Below, in pieces: positions 51,933 to 60,640 of a stretch of 64,000 bases of DNA (position 1 is the first letter of the stretch; each line of letters opens with the position of its first letter). The translations under genes were made by a program, and so were the position numbers. The notes beneath the pieces were generated by a model. That model did no database searches. It was not told the origin of the DNA and worked only from the letters and a program-made list of their open reading frames with translations. Origin of the DNA: Acidobacteriaceae bacterium (GTDB lineage: Bacteria; Acidobacteriota; Terriglobia; Terriglobales; Acidobacteriaceae); the NCBI GenBank assembly GCA_025360645.1, contig JANYBT010000023.1, positions 1 to 64,000 of the forward strand. The letters run 5' to 3'.

Positions 51933-53390
51933 TTGAACATCAACGAGGACTTCAATTCGCCTCCCTTGATCCGTGGTATGGGATTGGGAAGCGCCACGGC
52001 CCTGAACATGATCGACATGATCGGGGTCGGCCCGTTTATCACGCTACCTCTGATTGTGAGCGCGATGGGCGGTCCCCAAGCGATGCTGGGATGGGTGGTG
52101 GGCGCCTTGTTGGCGGTGTGCGACGGTCTGGTGTGGGCGGAGTTGGGTGCGGCGATGCCAGGGTCGGGCGGGTCGTACCGCTACTTGAAAGAAATTTATG
52201 GGCCGCGGGGATTGGGGCGGCTGGTGTCGTTCCTGTTCATCTGGCAGTTGTCTTTCAGCGCGCCCCTTTCCATTGCGTCCGGGAGCCTGGGTCTGGCGCA
52301 GTATGCGGCTTACTACTGGCCCGGATTGGAACATCGCTACGCCGTGCTGAATGGGATCGCAGAGATTCCACTCTTGGGGCATTTGGAGGTCAGCGCATTG
52401 GTCATGCCGGGGACGTTCGTCGCCATCGGCACTTGCGCCCTGGTAGTCCTTCTGCTGTATCGGCGGATTACCGTGATCGGTCAACTGTCCAAACTCCTGT
52501 GGGTGGGTGTGATGGGCACGATGGGATGGATCATCTTTGCCGGAGTCACGCACTTCCATGCCCAGCAAGCCTTTGATTTTCCTCCCGGAGCATTTACGCT
52601 TTCGTCCAGTTTCTTCCAGGGAATGGGCGCGGCGCTGCTGATCTCGGCATATGACTACTGGGGCTACTACAACGTCTGTTTTTTGGGAGATGAGGTAAAA
52701 GAGCCGGGCAAGAATATTCCACGGGCGATGCTGCTGTCCATCGCGATTGTGGCGTGCCTATACCTGGTGATGAACATCAGCATTTTGGGCGTAGTGCCGT
52801 GGCGCGAAGTGGCGGAGGCGGGACACGCAAACAGCAAGTTGTATGTAGTGTCGGTGTTCATGGAGCGGGCCTATGGGCCCTGGGCGGCGCGACTGGTCAC
52901 GGGAATGGTCATGTGGACGGCGTTTGCGTCAGTATTTTCGCTGATGCTGGGTTATTCCCGTGTTCCGTACGCAGCTGCGCTGGATGGCAACTATTTTCGG
53001 GCGTTCGCGCGAGTGCATCCCAAGCACCGATTTCCTTATGTATCGTTGCTGGCACTCGGCGGGGTCGCCGCCTTGTTTTGTTTTCTGCGCTTGGCGGACG
53101 TGATTGCGGCGCTGGTGGTGATCCGGATTCTTCTGCAGTTTCTGGTGCAGGCGGTGGGCGTGATCGTGTTGCGAGTGAAGCGTCCGGATTTGCCGCGTCC
53201 GTTTCGCATGTGGCTCTATCCGGTGCCCGCGCTGATGGCAACTGCGGGCTTTGTATTCATTCTGTTTGGGCGAAAGAATTTCGGAAAAGAGTTGCGGCTG
53301 GCGGTGTTTATCTTGATACTGGGTTTGATCGTTTATCTAGTGCGAGCATGGCGTGAACAGGAATGGCCGTTCGTCAGAACGGCCGCCTGA
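51933..53390 (+). CDS. APC-family amino acid/amine permease
   Basis: TTG 51933 follows GAGAAGCC. The 485-residue product has about 12 membrane segments; the first is typical of APC permeases (ATALNMIDMIGVGPFITLPL), and GAAMPGSGGSYRYLKEIYGP is the conserved substrate-site loop. It is probably an amino acid or polyamine importer. It is downstream of the deacetylase gene and may share its transcript. Confidence 0.85.
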   Translation: MNINEDFNSPPLIRGMGLGSATALNMIDMIGVGPFITLPLIVSAMGGPQAMLGWVVGALLAVCDGLVWAELGAAMPGSGGSYRYLKEIYGPRGLGRLVSFLFIWQLSFSAPLSIASGSLGLAQYAAYYWPGLEHRYAVLNGIAEIPLLGHLEVSALVMPGTFVAIGTCALVVLLLYRRITVIGQLSKLLWVGVMGTMGWIIFAGVTHFHAQQAFDFPPGAFTLSSSFFQGMGAALLISAYDYWGYYNVCFLGDEVKEPGKNIPRAMLLSIAIVACLYLVMNISILGVVPWREVAEAGHANSKLYVVSVFMERAYGPWAARLVTGMVMWTAFASVFSLMLGYSRVPYAAALDGNYFRAFARVHPKHRFPYVSLLALGGVAALFCFLRLADVIAALVVIRILLQFLVQAVGVIVLRVKRPDLPRPFRMWLYPVPALMATAGFVFILFGRKNFGKELRLAVFILILGLIVYLVRAWREQEWPFVRTAA

Positions 53391-53420
53391 GTTTCTAAAT
53401 TTGCAGCGGAGGAACTGTTT

Positions 53421-53981
53421 ATGAAGAAAGTGATGATGTGCCTGCTTCTATTGGCTGGAAGCGGCGTGGCGCTTGGGCAGACGGCAAAGGCCGCCGAACA
53501 CCGGACCGTGACACAGGTACTGGAGAACAGTCTGAAGAGCATGGAAGGAGAGTTTGTCCCGGCCGCGGAAGCCATGCCGGAAGACAAGTTCAACTTTGTG
53601 CCCACCAGCGGCGAGTTTAAGGGTGTTCGTACTTTCGCTCAACAAGTGAAGCATGTAGCGACGGTCAACTATATGCTGGGTTCCGCCATCCTGGAAGAGA
53701 AGCCGCCCTTGGATATCAAAGGAGAAAACGGACCGGACGAAATCAAGACGAAGGCTGAGGTCGTGAAGTATCTAAAAGATTCCTTTATTTACATTCACAA
53801 GGCAGTGGCGACCGTGAATGAGAAGAATGCAGTCGAACCGCAGGTCAAGAGCCCGTTCGGCGAGGGCATGATGACGCGGATGGGAGTAGCAGTCATTTCC
53901 GTGAGCCACGGGTTTGACCACTATGGGCAGATGGTGGAGTATCTGCGCATGAACGGGATTGTACCCCCCGCCAGCCGCTAG
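53421..53981 (+). CDS. Exported DinB-family protein
   Basis: ATG 53421 follows GCGGAGGAACTG. The 186-residue product has a signal peptide ending GVALGQTA. The rest is a DinB four-helix bundle with metal His in QQVKHVATVNYML and SVSHGFDHYGQMVEYL. DinB proteins are metal-dependent, sometimes thiol transferases; most are cytosolic, so the signal peptide is notable. It starts 30 bases after the permease gene and ends at a terminator. Confidence 0.75.
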   Translation: MKKVMMCLLLLAGSGVALGQTAKAAEHRTVTQVLENSLKSMEGEFVPAAEAMPEDKFNFVPTSGEFKGVRTFAQQVKHVATVNYMLGSAILEEKPPLDIKGENGPDEIKTKAEVVKYLKDSFIYIHKAVATVNEKNAVEPQVKSPFGEGMMTRMGVAVISVSHGFDHYGQMVEYLRMNGIVPPASR

Positions 53982-53984
53982 ATT

Positions 53985-54018
53985 TCAGGTACGGACCCGA
54001 ATCCCCGTACCTGATTTC
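53985..54018 (+). terminator. Terminator between the DinB and cupin genes
   Basis: TCAGGTACGG (53985-53994) pairs perfectly with CCGTACCTGA (54005-54014), loop of ten bases, followed by TTTCGTT on the plus strand. It lies between convergent genes. Confidence 0.7.
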
Positions 54019-54019
54019 G

Positions 54020-54397
54020 TTACCTGAGGTAGGCGTCGGAACCGGTGATCCAATCCTGCCGTGGAGGCGTGAAGACATCGAGGTCAACGGTGTCTTCCAA
54101 TGCCTCGGCTTTGTGGGGCAAGTGGGGCGGGATGGTAAGGACTTCGCCGGCTTTGACTACGATTGTCTTGCCGCCGATCCAAAACTTGAGTGCGCCTTCC
54201 AGGATGTACGTGACCTGCTCGTTATGGTGGCTATGCTCGGGCACGATGCAGCCTTTCTTCAGAAGAACGCGGGCGATCATGATGTCCTGGCCAACGATGA
54301 ACTGACGTTGCAGCAGCGGGTTCAGCTCCTCCACTGGGATGGTGGCCCAGGGAATGTGTGCATGGGTTGAGTTCAGGCTGTTTTCGACGTTCGACAT
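54020..54397 (-). CDS. Cupin-domain protein
   Basis: The 125-residue product has the cupin motifs VPEHSHHNEQVTYILEG (His, His, Glu) and GEVLTIPPHLPHKAEALED (His), giving a mononuclear metal site. No signal peptide. Small single-domain cupins of this type often modify or bind small molecules. It follows the aminotransferase gene on the same strand (20 bases) and probably shares its transcript. Confidence 0.8.
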   Translation of the reverse strand: MSNVENSLNSTHAHIPWATIPVEELNPLLQRQFIVGQDIMIARVLLKKGCIVPEHSHHNEQVTYILEGALKFWIGGKTIVVKAGEVLTIPPHLPHKAEALEDTVDLDVFTPPRQDWITGSDAYLR

Positions 54398-54417
54398 TTA
54401 TCGACTCTCCTGGAGTC

Positions 54418-55602
54418 CTAACCAACAACAGCGGTCTGCCAGACAGTGGAAACGGCCTGGATGCGGGTCACGGCTTCTTCTAACTTTGCAGCGGAAGATG
54501 CGTACGAGAACCGCACAAAGTCTTTGCCCGACTCACCAAAAGCAATTCCTGGAATCGCCGCCACTCCAGCCTCTTCCAGCATGATGCGGCACACCTCTTC
54601 GGCGGCCAAACCGGTGCCCGACACGTTGACCCAGGCGTAGAATGCGCCGTCGGCGTGGGCGCAGCGGAAACCAGGAACGCGGCTTAGTCCAGCGACAAAC
54701 TGGTCGCGGCGCCGCTCAAACTCGGCCACCATCCGTGGCGTGGCGCCTGCTGGATCGCGTAGGGCCTCGATCGCGGCGTACTGCGAGAACTCGGCGACAC
54801 AGGTGTAACTGTTGATGGCGAGAAGAACCAGCGCGGGAACGATCTCGCGCGGCGCAACCGTGTATCCCAGTCGCCATCCCGTCATGGCGAAGCTCTTCGA
54901 AAAGCCATCCACAATCAGGGTGCGCTCCGACATCCCCGGATACGACATCATGGAAACGTAACTCTGCCCGTAAACGATGCGGGCGTAAATTTCGTCGGAG
55001 ATGACATAGAGGTCATGCTTCACCGCAAGCTTGGCAATGCTTCGCTGGACTTCGTCCGTATAAACAGTGCCCGTGGGATTGTTCGGCGAGCAGGTCAGGA
55101 TCAGCTTGCTGCGGGGTGTAATCTTAGCAGCGATCTCGTCGGGATCGGGTTGAAAGTCGCGACTCTCATGCAGGGTGAAGGGGACGGCCACAGCACCCAG
55201 GCCGAGGGTGATGGAGGGGTAACCGGGGAATCCAGGCTCAGGATAGAGGACCTCGTCGCCGGGATCGAGCAGAGCCATCATGGCGAGGAAGAGGGCTATC
55301 TTGCAGCCCGGAGCCATGACGATGTTGTCCGCGGAGACAACCAGGCCGCGCGTCTGACGCAGGTAGCGAGCAAGTTCGGCACAGAGCTCGGGGACTCCGG
55401 CCATGGGGCAGTACCGGTCTTTACCGGCACGCAAGGATTTTTCAAGCGCCTCAATCACCTGCTGTGACGCATGAAAGTCGGGCTCGCCCAGTTCGAGGTG
55501 AATGATGTTTCGGCCCCGGCGCTCTAATTCGGTGGCCTTAGCATAGACCGTAAGGGCGCCTTCGCCGCTCATGACGGACAATCGGGAAGACAGAGGTCGC
55601 AT
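54418..55602 (-). CDS. Class I/II pyridoxal-phosphate aminotransferase
   Basis: The 394-residue product has the PLP-binding lysine in VDGFSKSFAMTGWRLGY and the aspartate-aminotransferase-fold motifs LTCSPNNPTGTVY and ISDEIYARIVYG. The C-terminal Arg that binds the substrate carboxylate is likely in GKDFVRFSYASS. The substrate could be aspartate, aromatic or another amino acid. Upstream is a rhodanese gene (46 bases), downstream a cupin. Confidence 0.85.
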   Translation of the reverse strand: MRPLSSRLSVMSGEGALTVYAKATELERRGRNIIHLELGEPDFHASQQVIEALEKSLRAGKDRYCPMAGVPELCAELARYLRQTRGLVVSADNIVMAPGCKIALFLAMMALLDPGDEVLYPEPGFPGYPSITLGLGAVAVPFTLHESRDFQPDPDEIAAKITPRSKLILTCSPNNPTGTVYTDEVQRSIAKLAVKHDLYVISDEIYARIVYGQSYVSMMSYPGMSERTLIVDGFSKSFAMTGWRLGYTVAPREIVPALVLLAINSYTCVAEFSQYAAIEALRDPAGATPRMVAEFERRRDQFVAGLSRVPGFRCAHADGAFYAWVNVSGTGLAAEEVCRIMLEEAGVAAIPGIAFGESGKDFVRFSYASSAAKLEEAVTRIQAVSTVWQTAVVG

Positions 55603-55648
55603 AGGGTGTTCTCAGCTCTCAGGTTTCAGCGCCCATTCAAGTCGTTCA

Positions 55649-55993
55649 CTAGCTCTTGGACCAGCCGCCATAGCCGCCCGCCAGCGAGAGGATATTTTTG
55701 AAACCCATTTTCTTGAGCATCCATCCTGCGAGCGCGGAGCGACTGCCGCCCCCACAGTAGAGGACCATCTTCTTTTCTTTGTCGGTTGTGACCTGGTCAA
55801 TTCTCACTTCCAGTACACCCCGCGGAATCGCGATCGCCCCAGGAATGACGCCGCGCGCCACTTCTTCCGACTCCCGCACGTCGATGAGCACGAAGTCTTC
55901 CCCGGATTGCTGCATCTGTTTGAGTTCGGCAGGGCCGACCTCCTGGACTTCTTTTTTGGCTTCGTTCACCAGCTGGGTGAATTCAGGCATCAT
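55649..55993 (-). CDS. Rhodanese-domain protein
   Basis: The 114-residue protein is a single rhodanese domain: GEDFVLIDVRESEEVARGVI, IPGAIAIPRG and the active-site loop Cys80-GGGSRS in VLYCGGGSRSALAGW. The active-site Cys can carry a persulfide. An N-terminal 20-residue helix is extra. The usual role is sulfur transfer or thiol handling. It may be cotranscribed with the aminotransferase. Confidence 0.85.
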   Translation of the reverse strand: MMPEFTQLVNEAKKEVQEVGPAELKQMQQSGEDFVLIDVRESEEVARGVIPGAIAIPRGVLEVRIDQVTTDKEKKMVLYCGGGSRSALAGWMLKKMGFKNILSLAGGYGGWSKS

Positions 55994-56074
55994 GGCAGCA
56001 CCCCTCCTCTTCGACTGAAAAGCTAGTTTAACAGCCCTCGGACTTGCCTACGACGAGATTTTCGCCTGTAATAG

Positions 56075-56614
56075 GTGGCCGTGGAGAAACTACGGGTTTT
56101 ATTGCGCGCTGAGGAAATAGGAGCTCGGGTGGCTGAGATCGGCAGCCAAATCTCCCGCGACTTTTACGGCGAGCCTGTGCTGTTTTTGGGCGTATTGAAG
56201 GGATCGGCAGTTTTTCTGGCGGATCTGGTACGCGAAGTCGACCTGAACGCGACCTTTGACTTCATTGGGGTCGCGAGCTACGGCAAACGGGACGACGCGG
56301 CATGGGAGTCCACTGGCGAAGTGCGGTTGACCAAAGATGTGGACCAGTCTCTGGAGGGCAAAAACATTGTCTTGGTAGAAGACATTCTCGACACCGGATT
56401 GACATTGACCTATCTGCGCAAAGTCTTGCTCGCGCACGCCCCCAAGTCGCTGAAGATTGCCGTGCTGCTGGATAAGCCATCGCGCCGGAAGTTGCCGGTT
56501 GCGGCGGATTATGTGGGATTCACCATCGCTGACGAGTTCGTGGTCGGGTATGGCTTAGATTACGCGGAGCAATATAGGAATCTGCGGGATGTGTGTGTGC
56601 TCGAGGGCCATTGA
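56075..56614 (+). CDS. hpt: Hypoxanthine phosphoribosyltransferase
   Basis: GTG 56075 (GTG 56081 is an alternative) gives 179 residues, the usual length. The PRPP motif is VLVEDILDTGLTLTYL. Other family parts are YGEPVLFLGVLKGSAVFLAD and VAADYVGFTIADEFVVGYGL. It salvages hypoxanthine and guanine to nucleotides with PRPP. Monocistronic in appearance; the next gene starts 76 bases later. Confidence 0.9.
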   Translation: MAVEKLRVLLRAEEIGARVAEIGSQISRDFYGEPVLFLGVLKGSAVFLADLVREVDLNATFDFIGVASYGKRDDAAWESTGEVRLTKDVDQSLEGKNIVLVEDILDTGLTLTYLRKVLLAHAPKSLKIAVLLDKPSRRKLPVAADYVGFTIADEFVVGYGLDYAEQYRNLRDVCVLEGH

Positions 56615-56690
56615 GCACCGCGTGCCCGAGCGCATCCTAAGCAGCCTCTGAACAGTTTTCCAAGAATGAGCGGCTGTTATCATAAGGACA

Positions 56691-58457
56691 GTGGGAACTC
56701 CCAACACAGCTATTCCCAAGGCTTCTGAGGTCGATCCACTTCTTCTGGAAGTGGCCGACGTGATCAACTCTACACTCGACCTGGATACCACCCTCCGCCG
56801 GGTTGCCGAGTTGGTCCGCAAAGTCATTGACTACGAAATTTTCGCCATCCTCCTGTTGCACGAAAAAACTCAGGACCTCTTCTTCCGTTTTCAGGTAGGC
56901 TACCCACCGGAAGTGGCCGAGCGCATGACCGTTAAAGTGGGCAAGGGGGTGACCGGGCGTGCCGCACAAACCCGGCGCGCCATCCTCGTCGATGACGTCA
57001 CCCAGGAAGAAGACTACCTCGACGTAGTTCCGAACGTTCGTTCGGAACTAGCGGTCCCTCTCATTGTTAAGAGCCGCGTCATTGGGGTCATCGACCTGGA
57101 GGCACGGGAAAAGGGTTACTTCACTGAGGAACACAAGCGGTTGCTGACGCTGATTGCGTCGCGGATGGCCGTGGGCATCGAGAATGCGCGCTTGCATACG
57201 CGCACCTCGCGCCAGGCCCGCACCCTGCTGCTGCTGAACGAAATTGCCCGCGAGTTGAGCTCCATCCTCAACTTGGATGAACTCCTGCAACGCATCGCCG
57301 ACCGGCTGACTCGGCTGATTGATTATCAGATGTTCAGCATCCTGCTGATCGATGCTACCGGAGAGAAACTGTATCACCGGTTCTCGCAGCGCTTTGGAGA
57401 AAACGTACAACTCAAGCATGAGGTGCAACTGGGGCGCGGCATTGTGGGAGCGGCGGTGGCGAGTAAGCAGGCAGTGCTGGTCCCGGACGTGAGCAAAGAT
57501 CCAACGTATATCTTGTTGAACCGGGAAACGCGGTCTGAATTGGCTGTGCCCCTGGTCTATAAAGACCGAGTCATTGGCGCGCTCGACATGGAGCATACCC
57601 GGCGCGGATATTTTACTGAAGATCACAAACGGACCATGACCACCCTGGCGGCGCAGATTGCGATTGCCATCGAAAATGCCCAACTTTACGAGCAAATCGC
57701 TCGCCAGGAAAAACGCTTGGAGCGGGATTTATCGCTGGCGCGGGAGTTGCAGTTTCGGCTGCTGCCTCAAAAGCGTCCTGCCCTCAACAATCTGGAAATT
57801 AGCGCCAAGTTTGTTCCTGCGCGGGCCATTGGCGGCGATTTGTACGACTTCTTGAATTACTCCCTCGGACGCACCGGCATTGCCATTGGAGACGTCAGCG
57901 GCAAAGGCGCGCCGGCGGCCATTTATGCCGCCCTGGTGAGCGGAATCCTGCGCTCTCATGCCCCCATTGAACCCGGTCCCTCGGAAATGCTCTCGGCAGT
58001 CAACAATTCGTTGGGCGAACGCCGCATCGAAGGGCAGTTCGTATCCATCATTTATGCGGTGTGGGATGCGGAGCGCCGCACCCTGCAGGTGTCGAACTCC
58101 GGGTTGCCACGGCCAATCTACTGCCACAACGGAAAAAATCAAATCATCGACGCCACCGGCCTCCCCCTCGGACTGTTCGATGATGCCGAATATGACGAAT
58201 TGAAGTTTCGCTGCAAGCCCGGAGATGTGTTCGTGTTCTTCAGCGACGGTATCCTGGACGCGCACAACAAGAACGGCGCTAGTTTTGGACGCCATCGGGT
58301 GGAGCAGATTGTGGCTCGCGAAGCCAAGAGTGGTGCGGAGGAGATTGTCACCGCGATTTTTGCCGAGGTGGCTGAGTTCGCCGCCGATGTCGAGCCTTTC
58401 GACGATCAGACCGTGGTGGCGATCAAAGTGAAGAGCGGAGTGGCGAAGCGCAAGTGA
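56691..58457 (+). CDS. GAF-GAF-SpoIIE serine phosphatase
   Basis: The 588-residue cytosolic protein begins at GTG 56691 with AAGGA two bases upstream. Two GAF domains (about 20-165 and 175-330; for example LAVPLIVKSRVIGVIDLEAR and LAVPLVYKDRVIGALDMEHT) are near-duplicates. A PP2C/SpoIIE phosphatase domain follows (about 350-585) with metal motifs AIGGDLYDF and IAIGDVSGKGAPAAI. Such enzymes usually dephosphorylate anti-sigma antagonist proteins to trigger stress responses; the partners are not in the window. Its stop overlaps the lysA start (GTGA), an unusual coupling with a biosynthetic gene. Confidence 0.9.
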   Translation: MGTPNTAIPKASEVDPLLLEVADVINSTLDLDTTLRRVAELVRKVIDYEIFAILLLHEKTQDLFFRFQVGYPPEVAERMTVKVGKGVTGRAAQTRRAILVDDVTQEEDYLDVVPNVRSELAVPLIVKSRVIGVIDLEAREKGYFTEEHKRLLTLIASRMAVGIENARLHTRTSRQARTLLLLNEIARELSSILNLDELLQRIADRLTRLIDYQMFSILLIDATGEKLYHRFSQRFGENVQLKHEVQLGRGIVGAAVASKQAVLVPDVSKDPTYILLNRETRSELAVPLVYKDRVIGALDMEHTRRGYFTEDHKRTMTTLAAQIAIAIENAQLYEQIARQEKRLERDLSLARELQFRLLPQKRPALNNLEISAKFVPARAIGGDLYDFLNYSLGRTGIAIGDVSGKGAPAAIYAALVSGILRSHAPIEPGPSEMLSAVNNSLGERRIEGQFVSIIYAVWDAERRTLQVSNSGLPRPIYCHNGKNQIIDATGLPLGLFDDAEYDELKFRCKPGDVFVFFSDGILDAHNKNGASFGRHRVEQIVAREAKSGAEEIVTAIFAEVAEFAADVEPFDDQTVVAIKVKSGVAKRK

Positions 58458-59758
58458 CCGTATCCTCGTCCCCACCCCTCGTGCGACCACCCGCATTTGG
58501 CTACTGCACCCTCCCGTCCGGAAAGCTCGAATTGGGCTGTGAACAGCGTCCCCTGATCCAACTGGCGGAGCAGTACGGAACCCCGCTCTACGTGTACTCA
58601 GCAACCGGAATCCTAGACCGGCTGGCCATGTTTCACCGCGCGTTCGCGCATATCCGTCACACCATCTGTTATTCCATCAAGGCCAATCCGAACTTGGGCA
58701 TCCTGAAGTTGGTGGCACAGAATGGCGCCGGGTTTGATGTGGTTTCGGGCGGGGAACTGGAGCGGGTGTTGCGAGTCGACCGCACCCTGGCCCGCCATGT
58801 GGTGTTCTCCGGCGTGGGCAAGACACGCGCAGAGATGGAACTGGCGTTGCAAAATTCGATTCTGCTGTTCAACGTAGAGAGCGCAGCCGAACTCAAAGTG
58901 CTGATGGAAACTGCGACTCGTACGCAATACGTTGCGCCGCTAGCCATCCGAGTCAACCCGGATGTTTCAGCCAAGACGCATCCCTATATCTCGACCGGAT
59001 TGCAAGAGCACAAGTTTGGCGTTCCCATTGAGCAAGCGCGTCGTCTGTATCGCATCGCGGCGAATTGCCCGTTTATGCGGGTCGCAGGTGTCAGCGTCCA
59101 CATTGGCTCGCAGATTTCAGACGTGAGTTCGTTTGCCGCAGCAATGGACCGGGTCGCAGAACTGGTGACCCAGTTGCGCGACGATGGGCATGAGATCGAG
59201 TATGTGGATGCGGGGGGCGGGCTGGGAATTTCGTATGACAAGCCGCAGTCAGACTTTGCGAAGCACATCGAGAAGTATGCCCGAGCGGTCACGAAGCCGC
59301 TGAAAAACCTGAATGTGCGGCTACTGCTGGAGCCAGGGCGATCGCTGGTGGGATTCGCTGGGGTCCTGTTGACTCGAGTCCTCTATCGCAAGACGAATGG
59401 GAACAAGAAGTTTCTGATTGTCGATGCCGCAATGAATGACCTGCTACGCCCGGCGTTGTACGGAGCGCATCACGATATCGCGCCGCTCCTCCTGCGTTCT
59501 GGACGCGTGCGGCGGGAATTGACCGATGTCGTCGGGCCCGTGTGTGAAACTGGAGACTTTCTGGCGCGCGGAAGAATGCTGCCGGTGGTGGCGGAGAGTG
59601 AGTACCTGGCGGTTCTGGATGCTGGGGCCTACGGCTCCAGCCTGGGATCGAACTACAACACTCGCATGAAGCCCGCGGAAGTGCTGGTGCAGGGCAAGGT
59701 CGCGAACCTGGTGCGGAGGCGGGAAACCGTGGACGACGTGTTGCGCAATGAGAAGTAG
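58454..59758 (+). CDS. lysA: Diaminopimelate decarboxylase
   Basis: GTG 58454 overlaps the phosphatase stop. The 434-residue product has the PLP lysine in HTICYSIKANPNLG (Lys76), the stretch GGGLGISYDKP, and VGPVCETGDFLARGR with active-site Cys. It makes L-lysine from meso-diaminopimelate, the last step of lysine synthesis. The stop codon abuts that of a convergent hydrolase gene. Confidence 0.95.
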   Translation: MTVSSSPPLVRPPAFGYCTLPSGKLELGCEQRPLIQLAEQYGTPLYVYSATGILDRLAMFHRAFAHIRHTICYSIKANPNLGILKLVAQNGAGFDVVSGGELERVLRVDRTLARHVVFSGVGKTRAEMELALQNSILLFNVESAAELKVLMETATRTQYVAPLAIRVNPDVSAKTHPYISTGLQEHKFGVPIEQARRLYRIAANCPFMRVAGVSVHIGSQISDVSSFAAAMDRVAELVTQLRDDGHEIEYVDAGGGLGISYDKPQSDFAKHIEKYARAVTKPLKNLNVRLLLEPGRSLVGFAGVLLTRVLYRKTNGNKKFLIVDAAMNDLLRPALYGAHHDIAPLLLRSGRVRRELTDVVGPVCETGDFLARGRMLPVVAESEYLAVLDAGAYGSSLGSNYNTRMKPAEVLVQGKVANLVRRRETVDDVLRNEK

Positions 59759-60640
59759 CTAAAGCGATTCCAGAAAATTCGTGACGGCTCGCAGCACGGG
59801 CTCGGGTTGCTGGATGTGCAGGGCATGGCCGAGTGTCTCGAATTTCACATGCGCGCAGTGGGGCAGCAAGCGGTGGGCAGCGGAAACGTCTTCATCCGAC
59901 ATCAGGCCGCCAAGCGCCGGGCTCGCCTGCAGCAAAAGCGTCGGACACTTGATCTTCGTTAGAATTTGTTCCGGTTCCCAGTCACGGATCGAGGAACCGT
60001 CCAGCGTCATTTCGAAGACCTCGGGATCCAATTGCAAGAGGCAGCGTGCCCATGAGAGCAAGTAAGCCTGGTCGTTCCCGGGCATGTCTCCGATGATGAC
60101 CGGGCTTCTCACACCGGGAACGCGCAGCGGAATCTTGGCCAGGCCTGCAGCGGTTTCCTCGAGGCTGCCGCCCTGGCGGGCAAGGTCGCGCAATCCTGCA
60201 AAAAGCGCCGGATACATGGTGCCGCCGAACTCGTAGTGAAAGATCATATTGTCGCCCAGGATGAGGCCGCGAACCAGTTCGGGACGGTGGGCGGCAATCC
60301 ACATGGCAATCATGCCGCCCAGAGAGTGTCCGAAGAGGACCGCAGGGCCCGGGACCGCGCGCTCCATTAGCCGGATAACGTCATCGGCGTACTCGGAACC
60401 GTAGTAACCGTGCGCCACATGGCTGGTGCGCCCGTGGCCTCGCAGATCAGCCGCAAAGATGTGCCAGCGCAGAGAAAGTGCGGGAATCAGAGAAAGGAAG
60501 ACTTGCCAGCGGCGCCCCAGTCCGTGCAGAAGCAGCAGCGACGCACCGGAGTCAGGCCCTTCCGCGTAATTTACTTTAACCGCCCCGGCGCTGAAGGTGT
60601 GCTCGGTCAACCCCGAGTGAAGCTCCACCACTTCGCTCAT
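59759..60640 (-). CDS. Alpha/beta hydrolase
   Basis: The 293-residue protein has the oxyanion motif LLLHGLGRRW, the nucleophile elbow FGHSLGGMIAMW (Ser), and a C-terminal His in FETLGHALHIQQPE. The substrate is unknown; the family includes esterases and haloalkane dehalogenase-like enzymes. The start ATG overlaps the end of the amidohydrolase gene (ATGA), so the two are coupled. Confidence 0.8.
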   Translation of the reverse strand: MSEVVELHSGLTEHTFSAGAVKVNYAEGPDSGASLLLLHGLGRRWQVFLSLIPALSLRWHIFAADLRGHGRTSHVAHGYYGSEYADDVIRLMERAVPGPAVLFGHSLGGMIAMWIAAHRPELVRGLILGDNMIFHYEFGGTMYPALFAGLRDLARQGGSLEETAAGLAKIPLRVPGVRSPVIIGDMPGNDQAYLLSWARCLLQLDPEVFEMTLDGSSIRDWEPEQILTKIKCPTLLLQASPALGGLMSDEDVSAAHRLLPHCAHVKFETLGHALHIQQPEPVLRAVTNFLESL

